Positions 43,950 through 53,699 of a stretch of DNA of 64,000 nt are shown piece after piece; within the stretch, counting starts at the first letter, position 1; every line of letters begins with the position of its first letter. The notes under the pieces were generated by a model, which made no database searches, was not told the origin of the DNA, and saw only the letters and a program-made list of their open reading frames with translations. Origin of the DNA: Ornithodoros turicata (Eukaryota > Arthropoda > Arachnida > Ixodida > Argasidae). The DNA is taken from contig NC_088201.1 in NCBI RefSeq assembly GCF_037126465.1, forward strand, positions 139,378,376 through 139,442,375. The letters are read 5' to 3'. The position numbers and the translations under genes were made by a program.

Positions 43950-44386
43950 ATGTACAGCTACCACTCATTACAAAATTGTTCCCGCACCCACGCTTCTCGG
44001 GAAGAAGTAGAGAAGGAATGTTTCAACAACGAAAGTCCCCTGAACGAGCTCGTCATCACTGCCTTTCGCTACGTGATAGACATGGTAGGCTTTGGCAATA
44101 TAGGAGAGATCTCTCCGGGCCCGCTGCAGGAGATGGTGCATGGGATCTACGCCCGTTACAAGAAAGTCTGTATAATGGTTCCGGACGGACCCCTGGGACT
44201 CATGACCGAATCTGTGAGTTTGGCAACGCAGAATTCAACTACATCGCTGCAGACTTCGTGGACATTCTCGCTCGTGCCGTCGCTCATATTAAGTACGCCC
44301 TGCGGATGCACCGACATTTGCAAGCAGCCTACATCGCGAACTTTGTCATTGATTTATTGAAGTACCGCTTGGTTATCGAAATGTAG
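43950..44386 (+). pseudogene. Unknown Polinton-internal gene downstream of the left promoter
   Basis: From the ATG at 43950 a frame runs through RYVIDMVGFGNIGEISPGPL and ARYKKVCIMVPDGPLGLMTE. After a likely one-base shift near 44212 the other frame continues FGNAEFNYIAADFVDILARA to a stop at 44384-44386. The total is about 145 codons, mostly helical in character. I do not recognise the family. Its placement right behind the TATA box in the terminal repeat suggests a transposon gene. Confidence 0.45.
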
Positions 44387-44939
44387 CGCATTAAACAGTC
44401 CGAATAACTTTGACGAGACTTTGTGTTTTCTTTCACTGAAACATCTTTATTGAATACATACAAATGAGTTGATCGATAGATGCCTGCACTTTGTTCCACG
44501 GTCACTCGATTCACAAGGACGCTCATGGTCTCTCTTGCCCGATGCTGAACAAGGAGGGGTCGTACTGCTATACAGGCAGGTATTTGGGCTATGGGGGTGG
44601 TTGCTGGACGGCTGTTCCTGTGTTTCATGATATGCGTTGACAGCGGCTGTCGCTTCCTGTAAAACAATGCCATACATAGAATACACTCCCTCAGAGCAGA
44701 GCTGGACTACTTACCTTTTGCTCCACGGAACGGCTCGCGTCGTGGATGGATGCTCCTCGTGGGCTTTCGACCCATCGTCGTAGAATCAGAGTGCCTTCTC
44801 CTCCTCCTCGCATTGTGCTGGTGCCGTCTGTACTTTGGACCCCGCGCCTTCCGTTTTTCGCACCTTGTTTTTTTTTTTTGCGATGTCGCATATGACAATG
44901 ATACCATCGACGTTGAATAAAACATAACACTAATGTCTA

Positions 44940-45055
44940 GCTAACACTCTGGGCAGACTTCTATGTGACAACGAGAAGGCCCAGAGTGGGATTCGAACCC
45001 AGAAACCTCCTACACTGGACGCGATACACTAACCACTAGTCTTATTCGTGCTGCG
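44940..45055 (-). repeat. tRNA-derived SINE-like repeat
   Basis: Minus strand: ACTAGTGGTTAGTG (A box), a spacer with a tRNA-like anticodon-arm region, and GGGTTCGAATCCC (B box), then CACTCTGGGC. The acceptor arm does not close and a SINE-like tail follows, so it is not a functional tRNA gene. Confidence 0.6.
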
Positions 45056-45059
45056 TTTT

Positions 45060-45265
45060 TCTAATCGCGGGGTTCGTGTCTAAACCCGTCCAAACATGTT
45101 TAAACACGGCCAAACATGTTCATACACCTTCAAGGACGTCATAGAGAGTGAGAGAGAGGAACTAGTGTGTCCAGGGACGACTTCGACGGTTCGCCAGTGT
45201 CTGAACACGTCCAAACATGTTCAAACATATCTTAACATGTCCAAACACGTTCAAGTACGTCATAG
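45060..45265. repeat. Degenerate minisatellite of CCAAACATGTTCAAACA-type units
   Basis: Runs of about 20 bp units built on AAACATGTTT/AAACATGTTC occur in two blocks (45083-45130 and 45205-45255), each followed by TACGTCATAGAGAGTGAGAG or its near-twin. The whole is an imperfect direct duplication of about 120 bp. Confidence 0.65.
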
Positions 45266-45365
45266 AGAGTGAGAGGACAAGCTTTACTATAAATGTCGAA
45301 GCGAACGTTTGATCGTCATTCTCGTGCCATTATGCTCAGCTTGGTAGATCCTCATAAGTAATACC

Positions 45366-45875
45366 TGTAGCGGACGCTGGACGACGACAACGATGGCCAC
45401 GCGCATGGAGCACCCGCTTCTCAGTTCCACCGGCGCGGCCATGGAGATAGGCCACCGTCATCCCCTCTCCGTGGCATACCATCATCGCCGGTCGGGGCTC
45501 ATGTAGAGGAAGACCATCGTCCTCTACATTTGGTGACCCGGACGAAGAACATCACGTCCGGAGCAATTCGGCCCTTCACCATCCCAAATTTGTGACGACA
45601 CCATCGAGCAGCACTACCTCCGGCACACACGGCCCGCCTTCACTCCTACCGCATCTCGGTACTCTTGACTCCTCTTCTCACGCTTCTCACTGCCGGCCGC
45701 GACACTCGAGCCTTGCGCTCACCTGCCGGTTGCGGCAGTCGCGGCAGCCGACGCCTTGGCACGCTTCAGCCCGTCTCACTCACCCCACTCCACCTGGGAC
45801 TCTCGAGCTTCGGCTCCTGTGCCGGTCATCATCGCCGGTCGGGGCTCATGTAGAGGAAGACCATCGTCCTCTACA
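45366..45875 (+). mobile_element. Miniature LTR retroelement (TRIM-like), 510 bp
   Basis: Starts TGTAG, ends CTACA, and is flanked by the 5-bp duplication ATACC (45361-45365 and 45876-45880). The last 49 bp of the 5' LTR (about 45480-45528) are repeated at the right end (45827-45875). Immediately after the 5' LTR is TTTGGTGACCCGGACGAAGA, which has the form of a primer-binding site. The internal part has no coding content, and the 3' LTR is cut on its inner side. Confidence 0.78.
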
Positions 45876-46945
45876 ATACCCATGACGTCATCATCGCCGT
45901 CGAAATGTTTGAAGAGTTTCGTTTACAGTCTACAACACTTTTGCTGCCCGTAAAGTCGTTTTTTTCCCGCCTCACATATTTCGGGAGATTGGCAGCGCCC
46001 GCTTCTTCTCCACCAACTGCCGTGGATTGTGGTCCAAAGGTACGCTTCCTCGTTATTTTGAATACGGTCTATAACCAGTCACACTTTTTCAGAACAAAAG
46101 CATTGGACGGACCGACTGATACGCCCGTTTCTCGGCCGCCGGACGGTACCGTTCGACGTACGTTGCGAAGTGCTTCGACTATTGAAGGAAGAGAGAGAAC
46201 ATGAACCATCAGTATCACTCTGACTCACGAAGATTGTACGTGTGTGTGTGTTTTAAAAACACGTGTTTCTTACGCTCCTTTCGTGCAGATTACGAATGGC
46301 TACTGACGGGAGATCTACCCCTGGTCCTAACCTTCAAGCCTCCTCCGAAGACCTTCATTTGCCGGATCGGCGATTAGCTGACCACCTGTCGTTGCGGTGG
46401 ACTCTGGTCGAGAAACCCCAGCTATTGGTGAGAGTCGAGCTTTCGTCCGTATTTGGGCTGTCTTCCCGGCTACCAAACCAAAGCTGGAGCCTAGTTCATG
46501 TGTAACCTCTCACGATAAATAAAAAAAAAAGGTTGTGTATACTCTCATTCCGTCTCGGTCATGACGCCCGAGCAGAGGTTTGCAACCGTTGTGCAAACGC
46601 GAATGTGTCTGGACTTGCTGCGATTACGCGATTATATTCACGGCGATAACTGCGAGGGTGACTTTCGGTCGATTCTCAAGACGATACCCTTACGTCTGCT
46701 CACCGTGGGAAGATTGCAAAGAAAATGAAGCGTTTCGTAGACTACCAGCTGGAGCTGCTGGAAAAGTATAGAGGCAGTCGACCCGTGTCTCATCAACGCG
46801 GGTTTCAACCGACCCGTCGTCCGTCACTACTGGCTTCTCCACACATCCCTCGACGTCACGGTGACCGGCGACGAGCGTCGGGTCAGCACGTTGGAAGATC
46901 GTCTCGCAAGCGTCTTGTGTATGTCGTGAAGAATAGACTATTTTA
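45876..46945 (+). other. Unassigned Polinton interior
   Basis: Short plus-strand ORFs (45905-46204, 46263-46505, 46725-46946) and an unlisted frame beginning MTPEQRFATVV at 46560 have no domain I recognise. A pyrimidine-rich tract ending in GTGCAG (about 46250-46290) and an AAAG/GTACGC near 46038 could be splice signals, but the evidence is thin. Confidence 0.35.
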
Positions 46946-47340
46946 GGAAGCGCGTTCGTTCACGAGGAGACGTTTTATTGTTTTGACATTCTCTTCGAGG
47001 TTAAAGGAAAAGATGGATACACAATTTTTCAAGCTGTATCGTTTCGACATGCGCGTAGCTACGTAGATACAAAAAAGCCCGCAGTAAGGCGAAAAAGGCG
47101 ATTGAATACACTTGACGTTATACTCGTCCACTAGTAAAGTCCTTCGAAGGTTTGTTTCGATGGGGGGAAGTTCGTACCGTCGAAAAACACGGCAGACCCG
47201 TCGTAGTTTTTCAGGCAGAGCACCCAATGCTGCCCGCGCTTTCTTCGCTCTTCCGTATTGGGCTTGCGTAAGACATAGCATAGACTCAGCATGGAGGAAG
47301 CGAGTGGGTTCAGGGATACGAGTTCCAAATGTCGCTCTCG
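46943..47340 (-). pseudogene. Polinton cysteine protease (adenain-like), broken
   Basis: Minus strand in two frames. First 47131-47328 with GQHWVLCLKNYDG (catalytic His) and VFFDGTNFPP (Asp). Then, after a shift near 47140, 46943-47281 with QSPFSPYCGLFCIYV (catalytic Cys). This His-Asp-Cys order and the QSP-S-x-C-G block are the adenovirus/Polinton maturation protease signature. The N-terminal part is short or missing. Confidence 0.75.
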
Positions 47341-47350
47341 TACATCTTTT

Positions 47351-48480
47351 CTACGGGAAGGTGACGGTACGGTCCTTGTCGACGCACATGAGCTTGGGAC
47401 ACTCGGAAATCAAGAGGACAGTGACCGCGTGTGGAAGGGCTTTAGCGAAGCGTAACTGTAGGCGAACGTTTCCTTTTCGCCACTCGTTCAAGTGCGAAGG
47501 AGGAACACTTGTCCACGTCCAAGTTGAAGTAGAGAAGGAACCCGTTCGTTTTAAATCGGTCGTAGCTGTACTTGAAATGTTTTTCACCCAGTTCTTGCAA
47601 GAAGTTAAAGTAGGGAATTTTGACGAGGTCGTTCTTAAAGTCGTACTCGGCTCGCACGTGCTGGTCGTCCACGGAGAGCATCGAATCCGACAGGTCGTAA
47701 TGGCGGAATCGGATTGCATTGGATGTCGCCGAGGAAGTCGGACGTGGCGAGCAGGGCGACGCATAATTTGGAAGGCACCCTTTTGGGGTAAACGTTTTCA
47801 AAGTGAGCGTCCAACTCCCGGCACTAAAACTCCGCACTTTGGTTTCCAATCCGCGTAACACGTAGATGGCCGGTGTGATCTGAAGCCGCCGCTCGTATTC
47901 CAAAAACAGGGAAGGTGCAAGCGTCACCTTTTTCAAGTGTAACGTCATTCCTTTAATGTCTACCTCGTAATTGTACGTTTTCTTGTCGCTGGAAGCCGAT
48001 ATGAGTTTAAATTCGTCGTTGTTTAACGGGAAAACCACGCGAATTTTGACGGCAGGTACCATCAGGCGCGGCTGTTTAAACAGGTCGATATTGATCTGTC
48101 CGAGCAGGTTAAAGTATTTTCCACCCTTCGTCGCTTCGTAACGTTGTTTCGGACCGCGAGACGAAACGTCGTAATCGTTTTTTAAACGTTCGTCGTCCTC
48201 GACAAAGAGTCCAGCCGCGTGAACGGTTTCTTGAGCCAGCAGCGTGGAATGAAGCACGACGTCCAAAATACTCCTGTAGGCGTACAACTCGTTGGAACTG
48301 GCGAACTTGTTGTTCGTATAAACGGTGACCGTCTTAAACATGCCACTCAACAGGTGGTTTATTGGGAAAATGACATCTTCTTTCTCGTCCATTTCTCCCC
48401 CGTCGTCGCGGACAATGTCGTCGTCGACAATGTCGACAATGTCGGCGTCGTCGCGGACAATGCCCGCGGTCAAAGACACG
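47351..48480 (-). pseudogene. Polinton jelly-roll capsid protein (F54H12.2-like)
   Basis: Minus-strand frame 47442-48479 (345 codons) plus a shifted C-terminal tail to 47351. Recognisable stretches are MFKTVTVYTNNKFASSNELY with AYRSILDVVL, the FNLLGQINIDLFKQPRLMVP block, VKIRVVFPLN, and LHLKKVTLAPSLFLEYERRL. These match the protein annotated in many Mavericks as F54H12.2-like, understood as a double-jelly-roll capsid protein. Whether it is the major or another capsid protein I cannot settle. The N-terminus reads as a GTC/GAC repeat (48380-48460, Asp-Ile-Val rich), probably a repeat expansion. Confidence 0.7.
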
Positions 48481-48533
48481 CACTGCCGTAGAGATCCAAG
48501 TGTGCCCTTTGCAAATTTTGTATAGAAAGTTCG

Positions 48534-49014
48534 ATCACTGTATTATTTACCCCGTTGACCGGATAAAAGAGTTGGTACGAAGTATCTTCCACGCCGTATT
48601 GAACGGAAGGGGTTCGAATATCATCACATCACTCGTCAGACAGAATGGCGACTCTTTCTTGTCTTTCGTTGACGTCAGAATCGGTCGGAGCGCACTGCGG
48701 ATGTGTGACCTTCACGGTGTACCAAAGATATCTTCAGGTGCGTCGTGTGTCGGCGCCTTTTGTTGTCTTTTGCGGCGTTTCTTTCTTTTGTTGTTTCCAG
48801 AGCCCTCCATGGAATCCAGCACATCTCTCCCCGTTGCTATGGCCGTCCTTTTTACTGCGCGCGGTATTCCTTCGCCGTCGGCCTAATTCCCCGCCAAGCG
48901 ATTCAACGTTCTCTTGGCGATGGGTTTCATTTGTTGCCAGATGGGAACGATAAACTTCGATATGTTACTCAACACACCGCCCCCTCGTTCGAAAAGGGGT
49001 TGGAAAAGTGACAT
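48534..49014 (-). pseudogene. Polinton basic protein between capsid gene and upstream gene
   Basis: ATG at about 49014 (MSLFQPLFERGGGV), then KPIAKRTLNRLA, a shift near 48885, a VLDSMEGSGNNKRKKRRKR stretch (about 48785-48830) and a DIFG-type block. A small protein with a glycine-rich start, an AKRTL segment and a lysine/arginine-rich nuclear-signal-like tail is common next to the capsid gene in Polintons; its role is unknown to me. Confidence 0.5.
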
Positions 49015-49094
49015 CGCCGAAAGCGACGGGTGCGGCGCGCTCCAATAAGATGTAGGTGGCTTCGCGTTCGCTCCATTTGGGAGGCTTGACCGCA

Positions 49095-49495
49095 CGACCT
49101 GCTTCGCACGATGCTAGCGAGGCGTCGAGCGCCTGTGCGAGCCGAGGGTCCAATTTCACGTCACGGGTAAGACGAGGTCGTGTCGCGATTTATTGTACGG
49201 GAAAGAAACGTTAAATTCCGAAAGGGCTTTTCCCAAATCCCTCTCGAGGTCCGAGGTGACCCGAAAAGTTCTCCCAGCTTCGACCGTGTACTCGAAAGAA
49301 ACCTCGATTTTCGTTTCTCACCATTTGTATCCGATATCTAAAAACTCATTGCTTATGCTGAGATCCATCAGACACACTTTATAGCGATTCGAGAGCTGAA
49401 GCGGACTGTCGAAAGCTACCGTGAAGATGTTGAGTTTATTCGAGGGAAACTTATCCATGCTGGCGTTCGACAGCAGGTGGACGTAGATGTCTTAC
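49095..49495 (-). pseudogene. Polinton conserved hypothetical protein, broken
   Basis: The minus strand from 49495 reads, past an early stop, VHLLSNASMDKFPSNKLN, FTVAFDSPLQLSNRYKVCLM, a stop after GYKW (about 49330), then EVSFEYTVEAGRTF and FNVSFPYNKSRHDLVLP. The MDKFPSNK/PLQLSNRYKV segment resembles the N-terminal part of a Polinton virion-type protein coded beside the integrase. It is interrupted by two stops. Confidence 0.5.
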
Positions 49496-49496
49496 G

Positions 49497-50640
49497 TCAT
49501 TTCCCAATCTTGACCACGTTGCTGCTCGGAACCCAACTGTCGTGTTCTTTGTCGTAACCGAACCAGCGAACCAAGGAGAAGCTCTGACCGTTCACTTTCT
49601 TCTTCCTCAGCACTTTCGTTACTGGCCAAGGTTGATTGGCGTCTCGGGTTACGGCAAGTACCTTCTCGTGGTAGAAAGATACGTCCACTTCCTTACCCCG
49701 GTTATCTTCCAGGTGCATGACGGGAGGGGAGGTGTCTCTCAGGCGGGAGACGGTGAAAATCTGAGGCGACCAACTCCCTTCCGAGCTCTTATGAAAACAT
49801 TTTCTGTGTAGTAGGACCCTCACTGTATCCCCCACTTTGAGCTTTTTTTCACGGAGGGTATCACGGGCTTCCCATTTATCTTATTGAACAGCTCCAGTTC
49901 GTTTTGGGGCATGACTTGGGACGGGCTGATGCACAACGTCCTGTGTTTGCTGTTGTTGTAGTTGCGCACGATCTTGGGAAGCGCGGAAACGAAGTGGTAT
50001 TTTCTGGTTACTCTAAAATAACGGAATATTCTGTCGCGTAAAGTGCATATGACCCGTTCTGCCTGCAATGCCTTGATTACGGGAGAGAAGGTGGAATACG
50101 TGTGGATCTTCTTTCGTGACAGGTAATCCTTGACGATCTTGTTGTAGAATTCCCCTCTTCTGTCGCAAAAGATGCGTGTAGGCGCGTTACCTCCCCGAAA
50201 AAGTCTTATCGTGGCCCTTTAGTTTCGGGGGGCTTCGTCTTTAGCAGGAGGGTGCGCAGAAAGCGGGAGAGGGAATCAATCGCCACGAGAATGTATCGGT
50301 AGCCACCGTTGAACCTCTTGCATTTTGAAACGTCGGCGAGGTCCATTTGCCACACGTCGTTGATCTTGAGCGCGATGATGCGTCTTTCTTCTCACCGGAT
50401 GGTGTAGTGTGTAGGCGTGCAGCTTTCTGAAAATGGCGAGACCCTTCTTTTTGCTCATGTGGCGCGCTTTTCTATAGCGGTCATCTCCCCCCAAACCACC
50501 TTCTGGTTTCTCATGTCCCTCCAAAACTCGTCCACGCAACGGAGGCGTGCTGCTGCTGCTGCTGCTGTTGACGCTCGCGAGATTTGGGCAGATAAATCAA
50601 GCGTAATAGTTTCGAGACTTTGGGGAGCCAGGAAGGTTTC
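49497..50640 (-). pseudogene. Polinton retroviral-type integrase, broken
   Basis: The minus strand in several frames gives: around 50285-50360 NDVWQMDLADVSKCKRF and GGYRYILVAIDSLSRF (first catalytic Asp block); 49820-50068 YFRVTRKYHFVSALPKIVRN and NNSKHRTLCISPSQV; then 49497-49835 GDTVRVLLHRKCFHKSSEGS, SPQIFTVSRL and FSLVRWFGYDKEHDSWVP, a C-terminal beta-barrel followed by a chromodomain-like segment. It inserts Polinton DNA and defines the element class. Shifts near 50070-50270 and 50400 break it. A CAG/CTG run (50551-50570) lies at its N-terminal side. Confidence 0.8.
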
Positions 50641-50649
50641 TTTCCCGTC

Positions 50650-50970
50650 TTACGTTAACAAATAATGGACGAGTTCGTAAACGGAGGAGTGCCGGATGGG
50701 CTTGCCCGACACGGAGACACAGCCCCCGCGATCCCAGGAAATAACCTTCTTTAATTCCGAGACGACCCTTTCCGCTTCCTCTTCGTCCACCTCTAGAGAG
50801 AGGAGCGAATAGACAAAGTCACTTTTTTTATTGTTGTAGGGGTCGAATCCATACTGGTTGAGTATGCGATACAGTGCTTGCAGTATTAGTTTCACTTTGA
50901 CGTCGTCACTCTCCTTCGAGGAAATAATGTTCCCGATGGAGGAGCCGGTCACTTCAATTATCTTGGCCAT
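50650..50970 (-). CDS. Small Polinton protein (106 aa), intact frame
   Basis: Complete minus-strand ORF starting MAKIIEVTGSSIGN. The central part is helical and acidic (VDEEEAERVVSELKK), and the end ISWDRGGCVSVSGKPIRHSS matches the ISW...G-x-I-x-x-S C-terminus seen in a small conserved Polinton protein next to the integrase. Its function is unknown. It is one of the few undamaged frames in this element and lies directly upstream of the integrase. Confidence 0.6.
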   Translation of the reverse strand: MAKIIEVTGSSIGNIISSKESDDVKVKLILQALYRILNQYGFDPYNNKKSDFVYSLLSLEVDEEEAERVVSELKKVISWDRGGCVSVSGKPIRHSSVYELVHYLLT

Positions 50971-50982
50971 TGGCGAAGAGGT

Positions 50983-51311
50983 TCAATACGGCGAGGAGGC
51001 AAAGAGGTTCAATAGGAGAGGAACCACCGACGAAAGAACGCCCTGTCCTCGCTGCTGAGACAGATAGCGCTTCAAACGTGCGGATTCTTGTGAATGTTTG
51101 TGTAGACGAGCCGACGTAAGAAGCGTTTGTGCTTCTTCAAACGCGCGAACGTGTCTGGAGCTAGAGCCACCTTTCCGTTCAATACATTGAGGCAAATTTC
51201 GGAGAGGTGTTTCATGTCGGACGAAGAAGAACGTCTCAAGACGTCGCGTCGGCGCGGAGGGGGTAGAGTAGAGAGTACTTTGAGTGAAGTGAGGTGAGGG
51301 CGGAGATTCAT
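50983..51311 (-). pseudogene. Small basic Polinton protein downstream of the ATPase, frameshifted
   Basis: ORF 51072-51311 has MKHLSEICLNVLNGKVAL and FARLKKHKRFLRRLV. After a shift near 51080 the other frame ends RLKRYLSQQRGQGVLSSVVP and LLLNLF. The LNG-x-V-x-L...KK-HK--LR-LV...Q-RG---L-P-L layout is that of the small basic protein that follows the ATPase in many Polintons. It has a hydrophobic C-terminus. Confidence 0.62.
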
Positions 51312-51945
51312 TTCGGAGCGTAGATATATTGACGTTCACCCGGAAAGATATTGCTACGCAGCCTGTGGTCCTCGTGCGTATAGTTGTGAAGACCCACGAG
51401 TAAATAAGCGTGGGGCGATGACATTGCTTGTTTATATGCGTCCAGAAAATACTCCAATCTTTTTTGGCCAAATAGCTGTTGGCCAAAATGTTCCATCTGG
51501 TGCACGGTGCGCACGGTGCGCTACAGGACGATGTAAACTGGCGTTGCAGGATATAGTTCTGAAATGGCTACTGTCGAAAAAGATGTTTTGAACGAGTAAG
51601 AAGATCGACGCGTTGGCGTGGTGAGAACCCCGAATGAAAAGATTGGTCAACTCCTTCAAGAAACCAGCGTCGGTCATGTGATCGTCGACGACGATGAGCG
51701 TAGCGCGGGACGTGTCCCACTCGCGCGGTAGCTCCTTGGTAAATTTTACAGAGTCCCCAAATTCGTCCTGCATGCTCGGCGAAGCATATTTCTGGACGTA
51801 GAATATTTGTTACGGAGTCTTGTCCACCACGCCGTTCAGGTTCCTCAGCACGTTCGCAGCGAAAGTAGATTTGATGCACATGGAGGGGCCGCTTAAGATA
51901 CAGCGAAAAAGGATGACGGAAGCGAAAAGGTTCCGGGAAAGACAT
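51308..51945 (-). pseudogene. Polinton DNA-packaging ATPase (FtsK/HerA type), broken
   Basis: Minus strand. The start MSFPEPFRFRHPF (51945) is in one frame. After a shift near 51905 the frame carries LSGPSMCIKSTFAANVL, a Walker A in which the glycine before Lys is Ile. A TAA follows at 51810-51812, then the same frame resumes with ATLIVVDDHMTDA (Walker B, about 51690-51720) and LLVQNIFFDSSHFRTISCNA. A further shift near 51510 leads to FGQQLFGQKRLEYFLDAYKQ and LLVGLHN...IFPGE up to 51308. It would pump DNA into capsids; this copy is dead. Confidence 0.75.
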
Positions 51946-52107
51946 GTTGCGTGTGTACACTTTGCACGAAGAAAAAGAAGAGAATGAGACTCGTAGAGAA
52001 ATGCATCTCTTTTATTTACACGTCGTCGTCCTCTAGATCGGAACTGCGTTCCCAATAGAGATTAACTAGGCTAAAGTTCGACTTCTTTTTTGTCAGTCTG
52101 TCCGCCG

Positions 52108-52251
52108 CTAAGATGCCAACCATTTCAGGCGGTGGGCTTGGAAGGCTTCCTCCACGATGCCGCGAATAAGTTCGCGAAGTTCTTCGTTTTTTGTCTTTTC
52201 CTGGCGACAATAAGAAACGCAGGAGAATAAACCACACATGGTGTTTTCCAT
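52108..52251 (-). CDS. Short ORF behind the right-end Polinton promoter
   Basis: ATG at 52249-52251 (MENTMCGLFSCVSYC) followed by an acidic helix (NEELRELIRGIVEEAF), stop at 52108; 47 aa. It lies about 40 bp downstream of the TATA box of the right terminal repeat (minus strand, about 52298-52304). It may be a real small product or only the leader of a longer transcript. Confidence 0.4.
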   Translation of the reverse strand: MENTMCGLFSCVSYCRQEKTKNEELRELIRGIVEEAFQAHRLKWLAS

Positions 52252-53207
52252 GCGCCGAGCGCAGCGTGTTTTCCGAGCGCAGTGCGCGCTGCCTTTATAA
52301 ACACGCGCAAAGAAACGAGAGCCAAACCGAAACGGAGAAGCCACCCGCTGCCGCTAAGAAGGCGCGCGCAGTGGAAGGAGCAGAGAGCGAAACCGCCCGC
52401 GGGCCGGCGGCGCAGAGGGCACTATGAGCGCGCGCATGCGTAACGACCGCGGCGCGGCGCCCCAGTCGTCACTTGCTCGCTGGCTGTCGTGGAGAGCAGA
52501 CCTGCGTTCGGTTGCTCCGCAGTCCCCACGTCGGCTCAGTTTCTGCCTGGCTGCCGGATGGAGCGGACGCACCGTCGCCGCGGGGGAAAAGTTGAGTGAT
52601 TTGCCGATGTTTACGCATTGTTTTACCGCTCTCCTTTTCTGGCATATTTAGACTTGTTTAGCGGTGACCAAGCGGCGACCAAGCCAAGCCTCCGTGTTGA
52701 CGCACGTTTTTCGGCTCCCACCTTGTGTTAGCTGCATAGTGTTGTGACGCTCTGGTTAGGCCAAACCGGTCGCCTTTCCCCCGATGTGTATTGTTTTCTC
52801 CGTGCTCTCATGTTTAGACTTGTTTAGCAGTACTGCCATTTTTACGTGCCGCTAGTACTTTGTTGTTGTTTGTTTTTCTCGCATAGAGCTACAATGCTGG
52901 CGCCATCTGGTGTGATGCCTTGCAACTAGGTGGCCACCTGCCTCTGCAACCGTCGTGCCCCAGTCGCCCGCACCGGCGTGATTTCTTCAAGATGGCTTCG
53001 TTGATTTTCAAATACGATATTTCCCACTGTCTGTTTCCTTTCTATCTAGATTAGATTAGCTATTTGACTAGAGTTAGATTTGCGCTATTTTAAAACTTTA
53101 AAAATTCTTAAAATTTAACTTTTTAAAGAATTTAAAGTAATTTTAAAATAATTTTAAAGTAAAAAGTGCAATGCTTGCCGTGGATTTTCTTTGTATATCT
53201 TGGGTTG
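52250..53207 (-). repeat. Right Polinton terminal inverted repeat
   Basis: About 950 bp matching the left end in reverse complement once the two left-end insertions are removed. Landmarks are CTGGTGTGATGCCTTGCAAC (52907-52926, with the left partner near 41846-41864), the CCCGCGGCGACGGTGCGTCC-type block (52560-52585) and the TATA region. The outer 170 bp are AT-rich with TTTTAAAATT-type stretches. Confidence 0.85.
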
Positions 53208-53215
53208 AATGATTG

Positions 53216-53690
53216 CTACTGATATATACCTGGAAGGGTGACTGACCACTCCTCAATGCCACAGTGGGAGCCAGTGAATTATAATGAAGGGGGAAAATGC
53301 CATTAAAGAAATAAATAAATGACACTAGACGTATTTGAAATTAAATATTACAGATGAAGATGGCTTCTATGGCTGCACGCAGAGAAACAAATAGTCATGG
53401 AGCGATGCGACAGCACCAGAGGACACGTGTTTCGCCGTGTTTGCGGCTCGTCAGCTTTGGGTAGCTGCGCATCGTTCGGAATTGGCAAACCAGGGGTCGC
53501 TCAGCGAGCGATATACATCTGGGAGGGTGACTCAGCACTCCTGAATGCCACAGTGCAAGCCAGGAACAAGTAAATGACACTAGACGGATTTTAAATTAAA
53601 TATTACATATATCTTAATCTGTAATATTTAATTTCAAATACGTCTAGTGTCATTTCCTTGTTTCTTTAATGGCCATTTTTCCCCTTGATT
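53216..53690 (-). repeat. Satellite 2 / retrozyme copies right of the Polinton
   Basis: Minus-strand unit from about 53216 to 53575, containing an intact hammerhead, followed by a short inverted partial unit (53605-53690: TAATATTTAATTTCAAATACG, TTAATGGCCATTTTTCCCC). Together with 41295-41520 it forms the target into which the Polinton inserted. Confidence 0.85.
53403..53474 (-). ncRNA. Type I hammerhead ribozyme, intact core (best satellite 2 example)
   Basis: Minus strand: CGATGCG outer helix (7 bp with CGCATCG), CAGC/GCTG inner helix, CCAAAG/CTCTGG near the core (one mismatch), CTGACGA (53448-53454), stem II GCCG-CAAACA-CGGC with four perfect pairs, GAAA, CACGTG, GTC. Confidence 0.85.
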
Positions 53691-53699
53691 ATAATTCAA

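Larger units (their letters stand above)
41527..53207. mobile_element. Decayed Polinton/Maverick element, about 11.7 kb, inserted in a retrozyme repeat
   Basis: Long terminal inverted repeats start with ATTCAACCCAAGAT on both sides. The right one spans about 52250-53207. The left spans 41527 to about 43945 because of two later insertions. Minus-strand genes in order are a packaging ATPase, two small proteins, an integrase, a Polinton-type hypothetical protein, a basic protein, a jelly-roll-type capsid protein and an adenain-like protease. Together these define a Polinton. No protein-primed DNA polymerase B is visible and the length is below the usual 15-20 kb, so it lost part of its genome. 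Almost every gene has stops or shifts. Flanking retrozyme sequence on both sides shows that it inserted into a satellite 2 unit. Confidence 0.85.

Noticed and set aside
43658..44386. A 242-codon ORF as one protein
   Set aside because: Its first 100 codons translate GC-rich terminal-repeat promoter sequence upstream of the TATA box; only the last part follows the likely gene.
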